Part shown: in pieces, positions 11,785 through 23,247 of the stretch
Layout: every line of letters begins with the position of its first letter
Position numbering within the stretch: position 1 is the first letter of the stretch
NCBI GenBank assembly: GCA_009760855.2
Contig: WPIO01000007.1
Span: 12,552,501 to 12,616,500 of the forward strand
Reading direction: 5' to 3'
DNA length: 64,000 nt
Source of the DNA: Cristatella mucedo
Lineage: Eukaryota; Bryozoa; Phylactolaemata; Cristatellidae
Translations under genes and position numbers: made by a program
Notes under the pieces: model-generated
What the model saw: only the letters and a program-made list of their open reading frames with translations
What the model was told of the DNA's origin: nothing
Database searches by the model: none

Positions 11785-12200
11785 AATAATAATAATAATA
11801 ATAATATTGCACTTGATAAAGCGCCCTCAGAGAACTTAATCTCTTTCTAGGCGCTTTACATTTGCTGCAAAGTGATACGCAATAGAATAGTAAGTAAAAT
11901 CATGTTTGAAAAACAAACAAAATGAATAACATGGTTAGGGGTTACATGCACTGGGTCAGCATGCAAATGTGGTTAGTGGCAGCATGAACAGTGTCAGCAC
12001 GCATAAGCACATCGAGGACGAATCACAAGGACCCACTAAATGCTGTCCTAAATAGGTATGTTTTTAAGTTTCTTTTAAATGCGGTCAGGTCAGGGGATGT
12101 TCTGATGCAGGTCGGGAGGGAGTTCCAGGCTGTGGGAGCATACGAGCTAAATGCACGGTCTCCAAAGGATTTAAGGTTTGTACGAGGTATAAAAGTAGGC
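11785..12200 (-). mobile_element. LINE-A 3' end copy
   Basis: Starts with an (AAT)n tail at about 11786-11806, then the hairpin ('aaagcgccctcagagaacttaatctctttctaggcgcttt'), the 3' UTR and part of the C-terminal ORF. Similarity ends near 12200. This is one of the better preserved 3' ends, so it is probably a younger insertion. Confidence 0.92.
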
Positions 12201-12379
12201 GAAAACGGATTGTCCCATACGGTCCTTGACCCACGCGACTTTTCACGTCAACGCTCGGTTCTATTGCTGGTCGTGCATTCTGAAACTCTACTTAAGGTTA
12301 AGTAGTAAATTCAATCCCACTTACCGTAGGTATCTCCGCTATCGAGCGCTGTCTTAGGGCAAAAGGAGCGAGGGCGTAA

Positions 12380-13480
12380 AAAGCTCTGCCACCCGCCCCG
12401 CCCCCCCCCGCAATCCTTCCAGCGTTCGAAGAGCCGCCACCCACGTCGATCTATCTTTGCAACTAGTCAGCATAAACAACCGTGACTCATTTGTCCCTGC
12501 CTGCGTCCGGGCGGCGTAGGCCAATTACCAAGCGAACGATCGGCTATCGAGGCCGCTCGCTCGCTCGCTCACGCGCGCGCATTCCGAAGTCTGCCGCTGG
12601 CTCGCAAGCTAAGCCGGCCGAGCTAGCGCCCGTGGCCCCGTCGCCGGTCTGCGGCGGACGGCTGGACACTTCTATCAAAGTCACGACCGCTTTAGATAAA
12701 CCGCCCGATTTCACGAGCGCCGCCTGCCGGCGCCGGAAGCTTCGCTCCACGAGCCCAGCAGGAGGCTTAGCTGGAGAGGCTAGCGCAGGCCGACGAAACG
12801 ACCGCACCGGAGGCGGCGCTCCGCGTCCAGCGTAGCTCAGGGCGATGGATAGACGTGGCAGCAAAAAGAAGCCGGCGGGAACGCGAGCGTCGAATCGAAT
12901 CGGGGATGGGCTCGCTCGAGGCGGCGGCGGCGGCGGCGGTGGCGGCCTGGTGACGTCCGCCGCTACAGCGTCCGCCGCGCCGGTGTCGAAGTCCGAGCGA
13001 GCGGCAGCGCTGCTGCTGCCGCTCGCTCCCGTGGCGCTGCTGCTACAGCCGCCGCCGTCGCCGCGGGAGCGACCACGGCAGACGTGGCTAGAATAATAAA
13101 CACTGCCCAGCTTGGGGCCTACACTGCTCGGGCAGCATCGCCGAGTGGCAGGCGGCAGAGCTCCGGCAGCCGGCCGGCAGTCGCCCACAAACGCCGCCGC
13201 CGCCGCGATCGTTGCCCTAACTCCTTGCCTCCACGCCTTAGCTCCGCGCTTTCCCGCGCGGCGCTTCCGCCGTTAGAATGCCACCGGCAACGGACAGACG
13301 CGCTACCGAGCAGCTTGACGAGGTCGCCTCGGTTCGCCACCTTGAGTTTTGGGTTAGTCTCAAATGAGGCTCTTGGCTTTCAAACTCATCTTCTATTCTT
13401 GCTCAGAAACGGCATCAAAGCGGTTCCGGCGGAAACACGAGCAAACTGGTGCGGCCGCCGAACCGGGCGCTCAAAAGTTG
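12380..13480. promoter_or_regulatory. CpG-rich block without a recognised gene
   Basis: About 1.1 kb of dense CpG, sharply different from the AT-rich flanks, with a C-run at about 12400-12411 and a GCTC/GCGC repeat near 12550-12580. Open frames are present on both strands (for example 12544-13188 minus, 214 codons; 12845-13096 plus), but their proline, arginine, serine and glycine stretches come from base composition and I recognise no domain. A CpG island, promoter or first exon is possible. No start or splice site is proven. Confidence 0.45.
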
Positions 13481-13681
13481 GCAATGACATTCAGCAGTAT
13501 AATACATTTGTATAGCTACGGCCATCGCTTTACCTGGACTTGTCAACTTGTCAATCGAATCTTTTAATTTTTGGAGAAATTTGAAGTGGGCGGTGTACGA
13601 TAAGCTCGAGGAAAACAGCAGAAAAAGCCGGCAGCATCGTCGTTGAAAAGCTCGAGATGGGGACAGCGTGACATTAAGGGC

Positions 13682-13872
<191 letters not shown>

Positions 13873-14149
13873 TGACCAGGTTGGCAACTTGTAGGATGCG
13901 ATTGCAGGTAGGTGAGTAATTGACCATAGTAACAAACACTCGTGCCTACATGGTTATAATTAGGTATCTCTGAGTGAGCGGCAGACCAGAAGCAGGTACG
14001 TCAGGCAGGGAAAGGTCACACCTCACTGCAGTCTACCGATCAATGCAGGCAACAATGGCTTACTTAGCTTTGCATCGGCATGCATTTGATAATGCTTTTG
14101 CGAGACGAGCACATGCTACTATTATTCGTTATTATTAATACAACTGTTA

Positions 14150-14290
14150 GTCGTATTATTACTATTATTATTACCACTGGTATGCTTCTTTGATCGTGCT
14201 TCCTTTACACCATAAGTAAAGTGCCTGGAAAGGGTTTGAATTATCTGTGGGCGCTATACAAACATAGTGTCATCATTGTTATCATCCCCA
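14150..14290 (+). mobile_element. LINE-A 3' tip relic
   Basis: Contains 'gtgcttcctttacaccataagtaaagtgcctggaaag' and a degenerate hairpin ending in 'gggcgctatacaaa'. The tail is worn to 'atcattgttatcatc'. It is diverged and old. Confidence 0.65.
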
Positions 14291-14880
14291 CCCGAGTATC
14301 GCCTTTCTCTGCCTAGCGTGCACCTTACCTTCTACGCGCCTGCCGGTGGCTCTTGGGTGGCTCTGTCGCCATTTGTCAAGGATTTACACCTCTCGCAGAG
14401 AGCTCTCGTACTCTATGTTCTCGCGGTACCATTTTAGCACAGCTACTTTACTGGCCGTGGCCCGTATCTGCTCGCCTGCTCATTTTTGGTGAGCCTCCTT
14501 CTGAAAGCGTTTAGCTGAGCTGCGTCTACGTCAAGCGGAGCTCTTACCACCTTTCCCATTACGGCATATTGCTCCCGGGTACGCGACTGACAGATGAGCG
14601 GCTAAATTCTGGAAGCTATTTTTATTTGGCTTAACCGCGTTACCAGCATTCCAGCGCCACCCTTGACCTTAATGGACATAGGCTACTTGATTGGCAGTGC
14701 ACTCTGCCACCAGTGGAAACGGCCAGCGATCTCAACAAGGCATCATCGATCAGTCGATCCATCCGATGAAATGCGGAGTTAGCGCATGCAATGTCGGCTG
14801 GATCAGCAGGGTAGAAATGCAGGTGCACTGGTGGACATACTTGTCTATGCTTATCCATATACCTGCACAAACACGCGCGC
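14291..14880. other. No recognisable gene
   Basis: Moderate GC. Nothing recognised on either strand. Confidence 0.45.
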
Positions 14881-14881
14881 G

Positions 14882-14916
<35 letters not shown>

Positions 14917-14995
14917 GCGCACACGCACACGCACACGCACACACACGCACACGCACACGCACACACACACACACGCACACGCACACACGCACACG

Positions 14996-15027
<32 letters not shown>

Positions 15028-15035
15028 CACACACG
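14873..15035. repeat. (CA)n/(CG)n array ending in (TA)n
   Basis: Mixed CA and CGCACA units over about 150 bp, with alternating purine-pyrimidine throughout, then a short TATATA run. The Thr-His and Cys-Val open frames across it are artefacts. Confidence 0.98.
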
Positions 15036-15249
15036 TGCGCATTTATCTTCACCATACTCATATAAATGCAGTCAAACGAATCTAATACACGAATCTAATC
15101 TAAGTGTAGACGTAAAATCTCTCCGGCCAATGGCTATGCTCACAAGGGCTCCTACGGAACCGAGGCTACGGAACCATTAATCTTGACGAATGGGAATTCG
15201 CGTTGAAGGACCGGAGAAAGTATTCCTACGAGCGTTTGTTGCATTTGCT

Positions 15250-15692
15250 TCATTTTCTCTGGGTCCAGCCTACCTATTAGGTTTACTCGCCGACCAGGCT
15301 AAGCATCGTACCACCTGCTTTTCGGAATCCAACTGTTTACCCGTACCTCGTACGAATCTTTAATCCTATGGAGACCGTGCCTTCAGTTCGTATGCTCCCA
15401 AAGCCCGGAACTCACTACCAACTTGCGTCACGACATCTCCTGATTGACCACATTTAAAAAGAAGCTAAAAAAGCATCTATTTTATAACAGCAGTCAGTGG
15501 GTCCCTGGGATTTGACCTTGATGTGCTTATACGTGCTGACTCTGTTGCGTGCTGCCACTAACCACACTTGCATGCTGACCCTGTGCATGTCACTCTTAAC
15601 CGTATTATTCTTGTTGCTTATTGAGCATGCTACCACTAACTATTCAATCTTTCTTCCTTTGCAGCAACTTTAAAATGCTTAGAAGGAAATTG
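15250..15692 (+). mobile_element. LINE-A copy, 5' part before SINE-C insertion
   Basis: Carries the GPAYLLGLLADQAKHRTTCFSESNC coding block, the FKKKLKKHLF end, the 3' UTR and the first arm of the terminal hairpin. It breaks off at 'ggaaattgagt', where SINE-C starts. The second hairpin arm resumes at 15837. Confidence 0.9.
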
Positions 15693-15833
15693 AGTGCCGA
15701 GCTGGTTTGGTCCAGCGGTTAAGGTGCTCGCCCCGACTAAGGTCTGGCTGAGGTCGTGGGCTCGAGCCCTAACGCATATGTGAAGCGCCTGAATTGAGAC
15801 TAAGTTTTCTTGCGGCGCTATATAAATTAGTTA
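15693..15833 (+). mobile_element. SINE-C, tRNA-derived SINE with LINE-A-like 3' end
   Basis: A tRNA-like head with an A-box-like 'tggtccagcgg' (15708-15718) and a B-box-like 'gggctcgagcc' (15758-15768), spaced as in tRNA genes. The 3' half at 15782-15826 (key pieces 'gaagcgcct', 'gaattgagac', 'ggcgctatataaa') resembles the LINE-A terminal hairpin in sequence and order. It sits inside the LINE-A hairpin. Target-site duplication is unclear, perhaps only 2-5 bp ('gtttt'). Only one copy is seen in this window. Confidence 0.75.
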
Positions 15834-15890
15834 TGTTTTCTCAGAAGGCGCTATATCAAATGTATTAATGTTATTAATATTATTATTGCT
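15834..15890 (+). mobile_element. LINE-A copy, 3' tip after SINE-C insertion
   Basis: Continues the interrupted copy: 'ttctcagaaggcgctatatcaaatg' and a TTATT-rich tail. Together with 15250-15692 it rebuilds the usual order of a LINE-A 3' end. Confidence 0.85.
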
Positions 15891-17522
15891 TATAGTGGGC
15901 CGGCATAAATCGTGGTTTTTATGCGTTTACTTACATGATATATGCGACAGTGAAAGTTCATTTCGACTTAATGCGCAAGCGTAGGCCTCCTAATTTATGC
16001 TCGACCATCCGTCCATAAAGCTCTCCATATAAAATTTAGTACCGAAGAGGTATCCGCTGGGGCGGGTGTGGTGAGCTAAATCTAAGTCGACGCTCAATGA
16101 CAGGACGAACAGAGCGCTGCTGGGCGTAAGTGAGCGAGCCGTCTCAGCACATTCGCCAACATAATACATCTCCTTCTGCAACTCCCAAAGCTGATAGATT
16201 CGTTTTTCTACAATGGTTTCTCTTGGGAAAGTGCTGCGTTGCCGTCGTAGTGCGACTTTCTGGCCTTCATGCTACTCACTTCCTCCGCCTTGTCTGGGTC
16301 ACTTGCTCTGCCATCGCAAGCCATGCTTGCCATCCGCCATCTGCTGCTTCGCCATATTGCCCTTCTTTTTCTTCCGCTCCCCATCGCACCCCGTCGCACC
16401 CTCTCGCACCCCTTGAACCCCCTCGAACTTCACCACTCTCAACACGTCTCCTCTCGAACTTCCTTCCACACTCTGTAGCAGTCGGTAGCACTCACTCGCA
16501 CTCCCTCACACTCTCTCATACTCTATCGTGTTCTCTCGAGTTCTCTCGCACTCTCTTTCCCTTCATTAGTCTTTCCCAAATCCCTCTATACCTTGGGCTT
16601 TTTGTAGCTTTGCCGCCGCCCTCCGTTATTCGCAGCTGCTCAGCCAGTTTTGCCGCGCCACGAGATTATTAGCTGCTGCTCAGGTTCTCTCTCGCGCGCA
16701 GGCAGCATGCGCCTGCAGCTGAACTCTATTAGCGAATACCGATTGCAGATGCTCGAAGCAAACAAACTGCCCGCAACTCTTCTCTGTACACACCTGCTTT
16801 CTGGGAACCATCGTCGTGGCTTCGCCCACACTCGGGCTTGGCAGGCGTAGTAATTGAATGGACTGGTGCATAGCTACGTGTAGGCGGGGCACTCGGAGAG
16901 TTTAAATGTCACCCTTTCAGGCAAGTGCTCGATGGATCCATCAAGCTAACAAAGTGCTTGATCGACGATGCAGATAAGAAGACGAGAATGAGTGCCGTGG
17001 CTGTTTAACAGAACTAATACAGTCTTGCGGCATCGGTTGATGGCAGCCGTTCCAGAGAATGCAATAAGAGTAATTACGTTGAATATAGAACAATATGACA
17101 ATACTATGTCAGAAAAAGCAACCGGTGGTGTCCGGGCTCCAGAGATCCGCAGCCGCAAATCGCGAAGCTTCAAGAGGCCTCGCGAGGCCTCGCGAGGCCT
17201 CTCTCTGCCACTTGAGATAGCGAGTCAGTCTGCCAGAGCTCAAGGAAGCGAGCCATTGATCGCTTCCCAACGGGTCAGTCACGAAAGAGCTCTGACAGGT
17301 GAATACAAGAATGACTACGCCCCAAACTACGCTTACCACAAGCATCTAATACTTGCTACAAGTTGCGGGCGACAAAAGAGCAACGATTGCTAGAGCTCAA
17401 GTGACTGAAGCTACCCTGTTACGTGGTTGAGACACAAGTTGAAAAATTCTCTGGTATTAACTGCTTGCATCTTTACTAAACAGTGCTTATTCCTTTATCG
17501 CCTACTCTGAGTGAAGGAGAAT
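15891..17522. other. No recognised gene; pyrimidine-rich stretch and palindrome
   Basis: At about 16370-16560 there is a pyrimidine-rich, loosely repetitive stretch of CTCGCAC/CTCTC units. A perfect 30-bp palindrome lies at 17173-17202 (entered separately). Open frames, including 16130-16672 plus, are driven by the pyrimidine bias and show no domain. Confidence 0.5.
17173..17202. repeat. Perfect 30-bp palindrome of GAGGCCTCGC units
   Basis: Almost three 10-bp units 'gaggcctcgc' in tandem. Because the unit itself is palindromic, the whole block reads the same on both strands. Confidence 0.95.
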
Positions 17523-18397
17523 TAATAATAATAATAATAATAATAATGATAACACATTTGATATAGTGCCCTCAGAGAACTCAATCGCTTTCTAGGCGCT
17601 TTTAATTTGCTGCAAAGGAAGCACGGTCAAATGGTTTGCGGTAGCATGTTCTATAAACAGCAAGAATAACATGGTTAGGGGTGACATGCACAGGGTCAGC
17701 ATGCAAGTATGGTTATTGGCAGCATGCACAGTGTCAGCACGCATACGAACGTAAAGAGGAATCACAGGGACCCACTGACTGCTGTGATAAATAGATGCGT
17801 TTTTAGTTTTTTTGTAAGTGTGGTCAAGTCAGAAGATGTTGTGACGCAGGTCGGGAATGAGTTCCAGGCTTTTGGAACATACGAACTTAAGGCACGGTCT
17901 CCAAAGGATTTGAGGTTTGTACCTATAGGTGAACAGTTAGATTCCGACAAGCTGTTGGCGCGATGCTTAGCCTGGTGGGAGAGTAGATCTGATAAGTAGG
18001 CTGGACCCAGAGAATGAAGGGACCTAAAAGTGAGTGACAAAACCTTGATGATGCGTTATTTGACTGGAAGCCAGTGCAGGTCGACGAGAGGTCGTGGGAT
18101 GTGGCAACTGCGATGCTCACGAGAGACAGGCCTAGCTGCAGAGTTGTGCACCAGCTGTAAGTACCTGAGTGCACAAGACGGTAGACCAGCAAGCAGTGAG
18201 TGGCAGAAGTAAAGAGGCGATGTCAAAAATGGATGGACTAATTTAGATGAAGTATCCCTGTCTAAACAAGTCAGAATTTTAGCAATGTTATGTAGCTGAA
18301 AGTAGGCAAGATTTGACTGGAGCGGATGTGGTTGTTTAATGAGAGGTCACTTTGAAGCATGATACCTAGATTTCGTGCAGATTCAACAGGAGTGCTT
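17523..18397 (-). mobile_element. LINE-A, about 870 bp with (ATT)n tail
   Basis: Has an (AAT)n tail (17523-17549), hairpin, 3' UTR and the C-terminal coding part. The minus-strand frame at 17762-18040 reads SLTFRSLHSLGPAYLSDLLSHQAKHR. Further 5' ORF pieces reach the 'gattcaacaggag' block near 18390. Frameshifts separate the coding parts. Confidence 0.93.
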
Positions 18398-18740
18398 ACT
18401 ACTTCATATTTCTACATCAGGGCTGCCGTAATTTTAAGGGAGACTGAGGTAGAGCATCCATGAAGAGACACTCCGGCTATGATACATAATAGCGGCTGCC
18501 AGACACATCCACGTGGTCCTTACGAGCTAACGATAGAAGACCCAACTCTGAAAACCAATCATCTAAGCAAACCTTCTAATGCCTGTCTCGAGGTAACATG
18601 TAAGCCATTTCTATGACAACCTAAATTAGAAAAATACTGCAAATCAAACAAATGAATTAAATAAATAAATAATTACCTAAATGAAATTTGTCGCGCTTTA
18701 TTTATCATTTCCAGCTTATGCGCATTCCCGCAGTTCAGTT
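18398..18740. other. AT-rich spacer
   Basis: No gene seen. Contains short 'aaataaataaataa' near 18657-18672. Confidence 0.45.
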
Positions 18741-19130
18741 AGGAATCGGCCGCGGCGCGGCCGTACGAAGCTGTCACGTCAGCATCCGGATCGCTTCCGA
18801 AGATTGTATGTCGACTCCACCAGCGATGTTCGCCCAGAAATGTCGTATTACTGGCAACGGCTACACGGTGCGAATTAGATAATAGGGGATCGCTAAACTA
18901 CTAGCAGCTGGCAGGCCTTACGCTCATAGAACAGCCCCGGATAATCCGCGTCGGCGGCCTCGCCAAGGCACGAGCAACCCGCGTGCGCTTTAGCCGGACG
19001 ACCACCGTGCGGTTGCTTTTAGGGCACAGGTGGCGCCAGCTTTTCCGGATGTCGCTCGCCGCCGGAGTGCAAAAGAACTTGGATTTGGCAGCGGCTGAAG
19101 CGCCGCCGCCGCCGCCTCCTCCGCACACGT

Positions 19131-19154
19131 GCACGAACGCATGTGCGTTCGTGC
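19131..19154. repeat. Inverted repeat, 11-bp arms, 2-bp loop
   Basis: The arms 'gcacgaacgca' and 'tgcgttcgtgc' are perfect complements separated by 'tg'. It lies in the second CpG block. Confidence 0.95.
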
Positions 19155-21110
19155 GCTCGCGCACGCACACGATTTTGGCGAAATTTCTCAGTCTTTTCAG
19201 TGCTGGCAAGATGCTAAGCTTAAGGTCTCTTGTTCATTCGTTCCACTCGCCCTCGCAAACCAGCACGGTCGGGAACCACCAAGCGGTCATATCTCTAGCC
19301 GCTATCTACGCGTCCAGAGCGCGGGTGTCCGCTTGCGCACCGGCGGCGCCGTCGACCGTAGCGGGACGGGAGTAGGATGCAGAGCGCTCGCGATCTGCAT
19401 CCTGCACGCGATCTAATTGGTGTGTCCCTCGCGGAGCCACAGTAGAGCATTGTGCTGCATTGTGCATCGACTGGGCGCTCGGCGCGCCGCCGCCGAAGCG
19501 AACGAGCGAGATCGCACTAATCGACTTCGGGGTGCACACAGACAGCCCCGGCCGGACCGCCGCCGCGTACCCGAGTGCGGTCACGTGCTTCGCACCAGTC
19601 CAGACGCTGAGTTCACGCACCCTCCGGAGCTGGAAGAGGAGAGGCGAGCGACTCGCATGGCTTAATTGGATTGGCCAAAATCTCACATCAAACAGCCAAT
19701 ACTTTATTCGGTTAGAGCCGTGGCCTCTCGCTGGGCAGCGCAGACATCTCCGGGCCGCGGAGAGCAGAGAGCGCACGCGCGCGCGCCTCGCGATTTGCCG
19801 CTGCCTTCACCACCTTGGCTCACACCTTCACTGAATGAGTAATTGTAAGTGGGATACCTAACCTAATTACGACTAATCAGTGCCATGCTGTTCGCTCCGC
19901 GGCGGCGAGTATTTTTCCAATTTCGCCCATCAGCGCGTCCTGACTGATGCCAGCCCTGCGCACTGAAGGACCCGCAGCCGACCGCCGACGGAGGCAATGG
20001 CTACCACATGTCGGCTGCTTTAGCTCCTACAGCTTCCTGCTCAAGCTCGAGTCCGCTGCATCCGCTCGCGCTCCCGCCGCAACGTCTCGAAGGAGGCGGG
20101 GCGTCACTCACGCTGCTCCAAGAGCGCCGCCACCTGCAGGGGGCGAGCGGCACGCTTTGATGTGTCGCGGCCAGCGCCGCCGCGACAGTCGCAGGCCGGT
20201 CGCGGCGTGGGAGTGAGAGGCAGCCGGCCATCCGGGTCATCAGAGCGCTCCGCGAGTGCGGCAAAGCCAGCTCCCGCGCGGCGCGCTAGGTGGTCGCGAT
20301 TTTGAAAGGTCCGAGCGATGGAGGCGACGGCGACGCGCTCGACGCGCAAGGCTCCGACGCCTAGAGCATTTCCTCGGGACAGCGCGAGGAAAGGCTGCGC
20401 GCGCGTGCGTTAAAAAACGCTCGCTGTGCGGCTTTCGCGTCCGGTCAGGACTGGGCCGCGAACGCGGCGCCTCGCTCTTAGCGGTGCTAGTCTCAGCCGA
20501 CTCGCCGACGAGTCGACCTGCGACGCCCGAACCAGCTGTGGCCCTTCAGCTGAGTACTCGTAGCATCTGCTGCATCAATGCACGCAGGTATGCCGACAGC
20601 AGCAGCAACGCGGTAGCGACGACGAGCGCTCATAACTTAGCATATCCGGTCCGTATCCGTAATATGCAGACAGGTTTATTTACCAGCATCGGACGGTTGC
20701 AGGCGTTTAACGGAGGCCACGACGTGCGCCAACGGTCTGCGCTGCCTGAAGCGTCGGCTCCAACGCCGATGCTCCGAGTCTCGAATCCTGACTCTCGCCT
20801 CTCTCAGGGCGCCGGCCTTTTATTCAGCCTGGGTGATAAACTAGCATATGGTCGCGTAGTCGCACAGAATACTATCTAGCCACCGTAATTCGGCCGGTTT
20901 AGCTGGCACCGCCGTTACGCAGGCGCAGTCGTCTCCGTCAGTCTGCGCTTCTCCGCTGTCGCTCGCGGCTTCGCTTCGAACTCCGACGGCGCGCGAACAG
21001 GACGCGGCTCCTCGACAGCGGGCGACGCTTCGCTGGGGCGGCTCTCTTCAAGTTGGAAGAGAGCCAAAAGGACACGCTCGTCTAACGACGGGCGCGCGCT
21101 GCAGCTCACG

Positions 21111-21158
21111 CTCGCTGCAGCGAGCGCGCGCGCGCGCGCGCGCGCTCGCTGTAGCGAG
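21111..21158. repeat. Inverted repeat around a (CG)n core
   Basis: Arms 'ctcgctgcagcgag' and 'ctcgctgtagcgag' flank about 20 bp of alternating CG. Each arm is itself nearly palindromic, so the block can form nested hairpins. Alternating CG is the classical Z-DNA-prone sequence. Confidence 0.95.
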
Positions 21159-21539
21159 CCGCATCCAGGAAGCGATACTAACTTTGACCGATCGCTTCGC
21201 TAGCTGCGAGCGAGTCTCATTGGACGAGCAGCATGGCGCATGAGCACCGGTCGACCTGCCGCAAGCGGCCGCTCACGCTGGAGCGCGATCCGCTTGCGGC
21301 TAAAATGCCCGACAAATGGCGATGTATGCTCGACGGAGATGAACGGGCGCTGCAGATTCATTCGAGGTCGCTGGCAGCCGTCAGCTGCCGTGCTTTCGTT
21401 GCATCGGGTGATCGGCTGCAATCGAGAGAAAAGTTTCAGCGGTCCGGCCTCGCAGGCAGATTATCAGAGCATTGCTCGAGCGGTGCGTTGTTTTTGGGAC
21501 GCATCGCGTACCCTATCACGGCCACCGGGCGAGCAATTA

Positions 21540-21800
21540 TAATGATGATAATAATAATACTGTATTTGTGTAGCGCCCTCAGAGTACTGAATCTCTCTCT
21601 AGGCACTTTACAGATGCTGTAAGGAAAGCGTGACCACAAGATCAGTAGGGTCATTCGCAGGGCCATCAAACATGACATTGTGTGATGTGACATCCACAGG
21701 GTCAACATTTAGGTACGGTTAGTAACAGCAGACACAGCGTCAGCACGCATAAGCACACACAGGACGAATTACAGAGACCAACTAAATTCTGTCACTGAGT
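21540..21800 (-). mobile_element. LINE-A 3' end copy
   Basis: ATT-type tail, hairpin variant ('tagcgccctcagagtactgaatctctctctaggcacttta') and 3' UTR with the 'cagcacgcataagcaca' block. It stops at 'ctaaattctgtca', around the ORF end. Confidence 0.9.
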
Positions 21801-22654
21801 AAACGACGAGCATGCCCACATACTCAGAGTCGTCTTTGGTTGTTTAAAATACAGCTTTTAATGCCACCAACTTGCTGTTTATACGCAACCTTTACAATTC
21901 TCTCGACGAAGAAAATCAATCGCGTTTCACCGTCGTCCTTCTTCTGTGTCCCTGAATGTGCTTGCTGCAAAAGTGGTCAACTTAAGCAGACAGATAATTG
22001 CGAATGTACAACTCGTGGCCGGGAAAAATTACAGGACATTTCTTATCGGTTCTGCTTCTTTGTCAGTCTCTGAGCCAATTGCTACTAGCGCGACAGACGA
22101 ACGGCTTCAGCTACGGGAATCCGTCCTCGGCTCGTGTGCCTTCCTCCTCCTTCAGTTCCTGCGACCCCGTTGTTGCTAACGAAAACGTCTCTCATTCTTT
22201 CAGCTTATGCAGCATTTCTTGAGCCACTCTGGCTGAATGTTGCTTGCGAGATCGCCTGTAACTATCAGGTTTTAGTGATGCTTGATCTTGATTGGTATCC
22301 ATTTAAAAATCCGTTGGCTGCGACTTTAAAATATAACATTAATTCTAAACCATTTAAAAAATGCTGAAGATCACACTTTACACTAACCGGTCAGACTTCC
22401 AGCACGCTAACTCAGCCATGCCAAACGAATGCACTGGAAACAACAGAACCGCGAGTCACTTCGAGCGTTGTGCACAGAGAGCGAAAGCTGATGGCTGCAT
22501 GCCACGGCTGCCCCTTTGAAAAACCCATTTAAGTTCCAATTTGTTGAAATATTGTTATAATATGTCATGTTATAATATGTATAATTTGTTGAAATATATC
22601 TAGCATGTCAATGCTCATTCTCAACTATGAGTGTGCAAATTGCTGCTTCGTATA
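21801..22654. other. No recognisable gene
   Basis: AT-rich. A local duplication of 'tgttataatatgt' appears near 22550-22585. Nothing else recognised. Confidence 0.45.
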
Positions 22655-23247
22655 ATTAATAGTAATTATAGTATATCTGTATAGCGCTCTCAGGGAACTA
22701 AATCCCTTAAAATCTCAAATCTCTTATGCGCTTTAATGATGCTGTAAAGACAGCATTACCCATTATTCTTGGTAACATCCACAAGCAGCAGGCGCAGTGT
22801 CAGTGGGTGCATGCACACGAAAGACGACCCACCAAATGCTGTAATAAACAGGTGCGTTTTAATATTCTTTTTATATGTCGTCATGTCAGGGGACATTGTG
22901 ACGTGCGTCGGTAGTGAGCTCCAGGCTTTGGGAACATACGAGCTAAAGGCATGGATCTCCAATGGTTTTGAGGTTCGTACGCGTTATAGCTAAATGATTC
23001 GAGTCAGAACAGAGGGTTGTGCAATTCTTCGCCAGGCGGGTGCGTGTATCTGACAAGTAGGCTGGGCCCACAGAATGAGGGAACCTAAAAGTAAATGACA
23101 AAACCTTGAAGTCGATACGCTGCTTCATCGGGAGCCAGTGCAGGTCGCCGAGAAGTGGTGCGATGTGGCAGCAGCGACGCTCACAACAGATGAGCTGCAG
23201 AGCTTTGCACCGCCTGTATGCCCCTGATTGCGCAGGCCGGTATATGC
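22655..23247 (-). mobile_element. LINE-A copy with hairpin duplication
   Basis: Has a short tail, a hairpin with an extra inserted 'aatcccttaaaatctcaaatctcttatg' in the loop region, the 3' UTR with a deletion, and C-terminal coding pieces on the minus strand (22943-23128 reads KQRIDFKVLSFTFRFPHSVGPAYLSD). Confidence 0.88.

Larger units (their letters stand above)
18741..21500. promoter_or_regulatory. Large CpG-rich block without a recognised gene
   Basis: About 2.7 kb with very high CpG, comparable to the Twist locus. Open frames occur on both strands (for example 20256-20879 plus, 207 codons; 19306-19776 minus), but their Arg/Ala/Ser-rich translations match no domain that I know. Strong palindromes at 19131-19154 and 21111-21158. 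It could be the promoter and first exon of an unrecognised gene, a non-coding RNA or distal regulatory DNA. Confidence 0.45.

Noticed and set aside
12544-13188. 214-codon minus-strand frame in the CpG-rich block
   Set aside because: Composition-driven Pro/Ser/Arg stretches, overlapped by frames on the other strand, with no domain. A first exon cannot be excluded but is not supported.
15695-15770. tRNA gene at the SINE-C head
   Set aside because: Same reasoning: degenerate B-box, SINE body attached and insertion inside a LINE.
20256-20879. 207-codon plus-strand frame in the second CpG block
   Set aside because: Arg/Ala-rich at the start and featureless afterwards. High GC makes long stop-free runs common. 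No domain, splice or start evidence.
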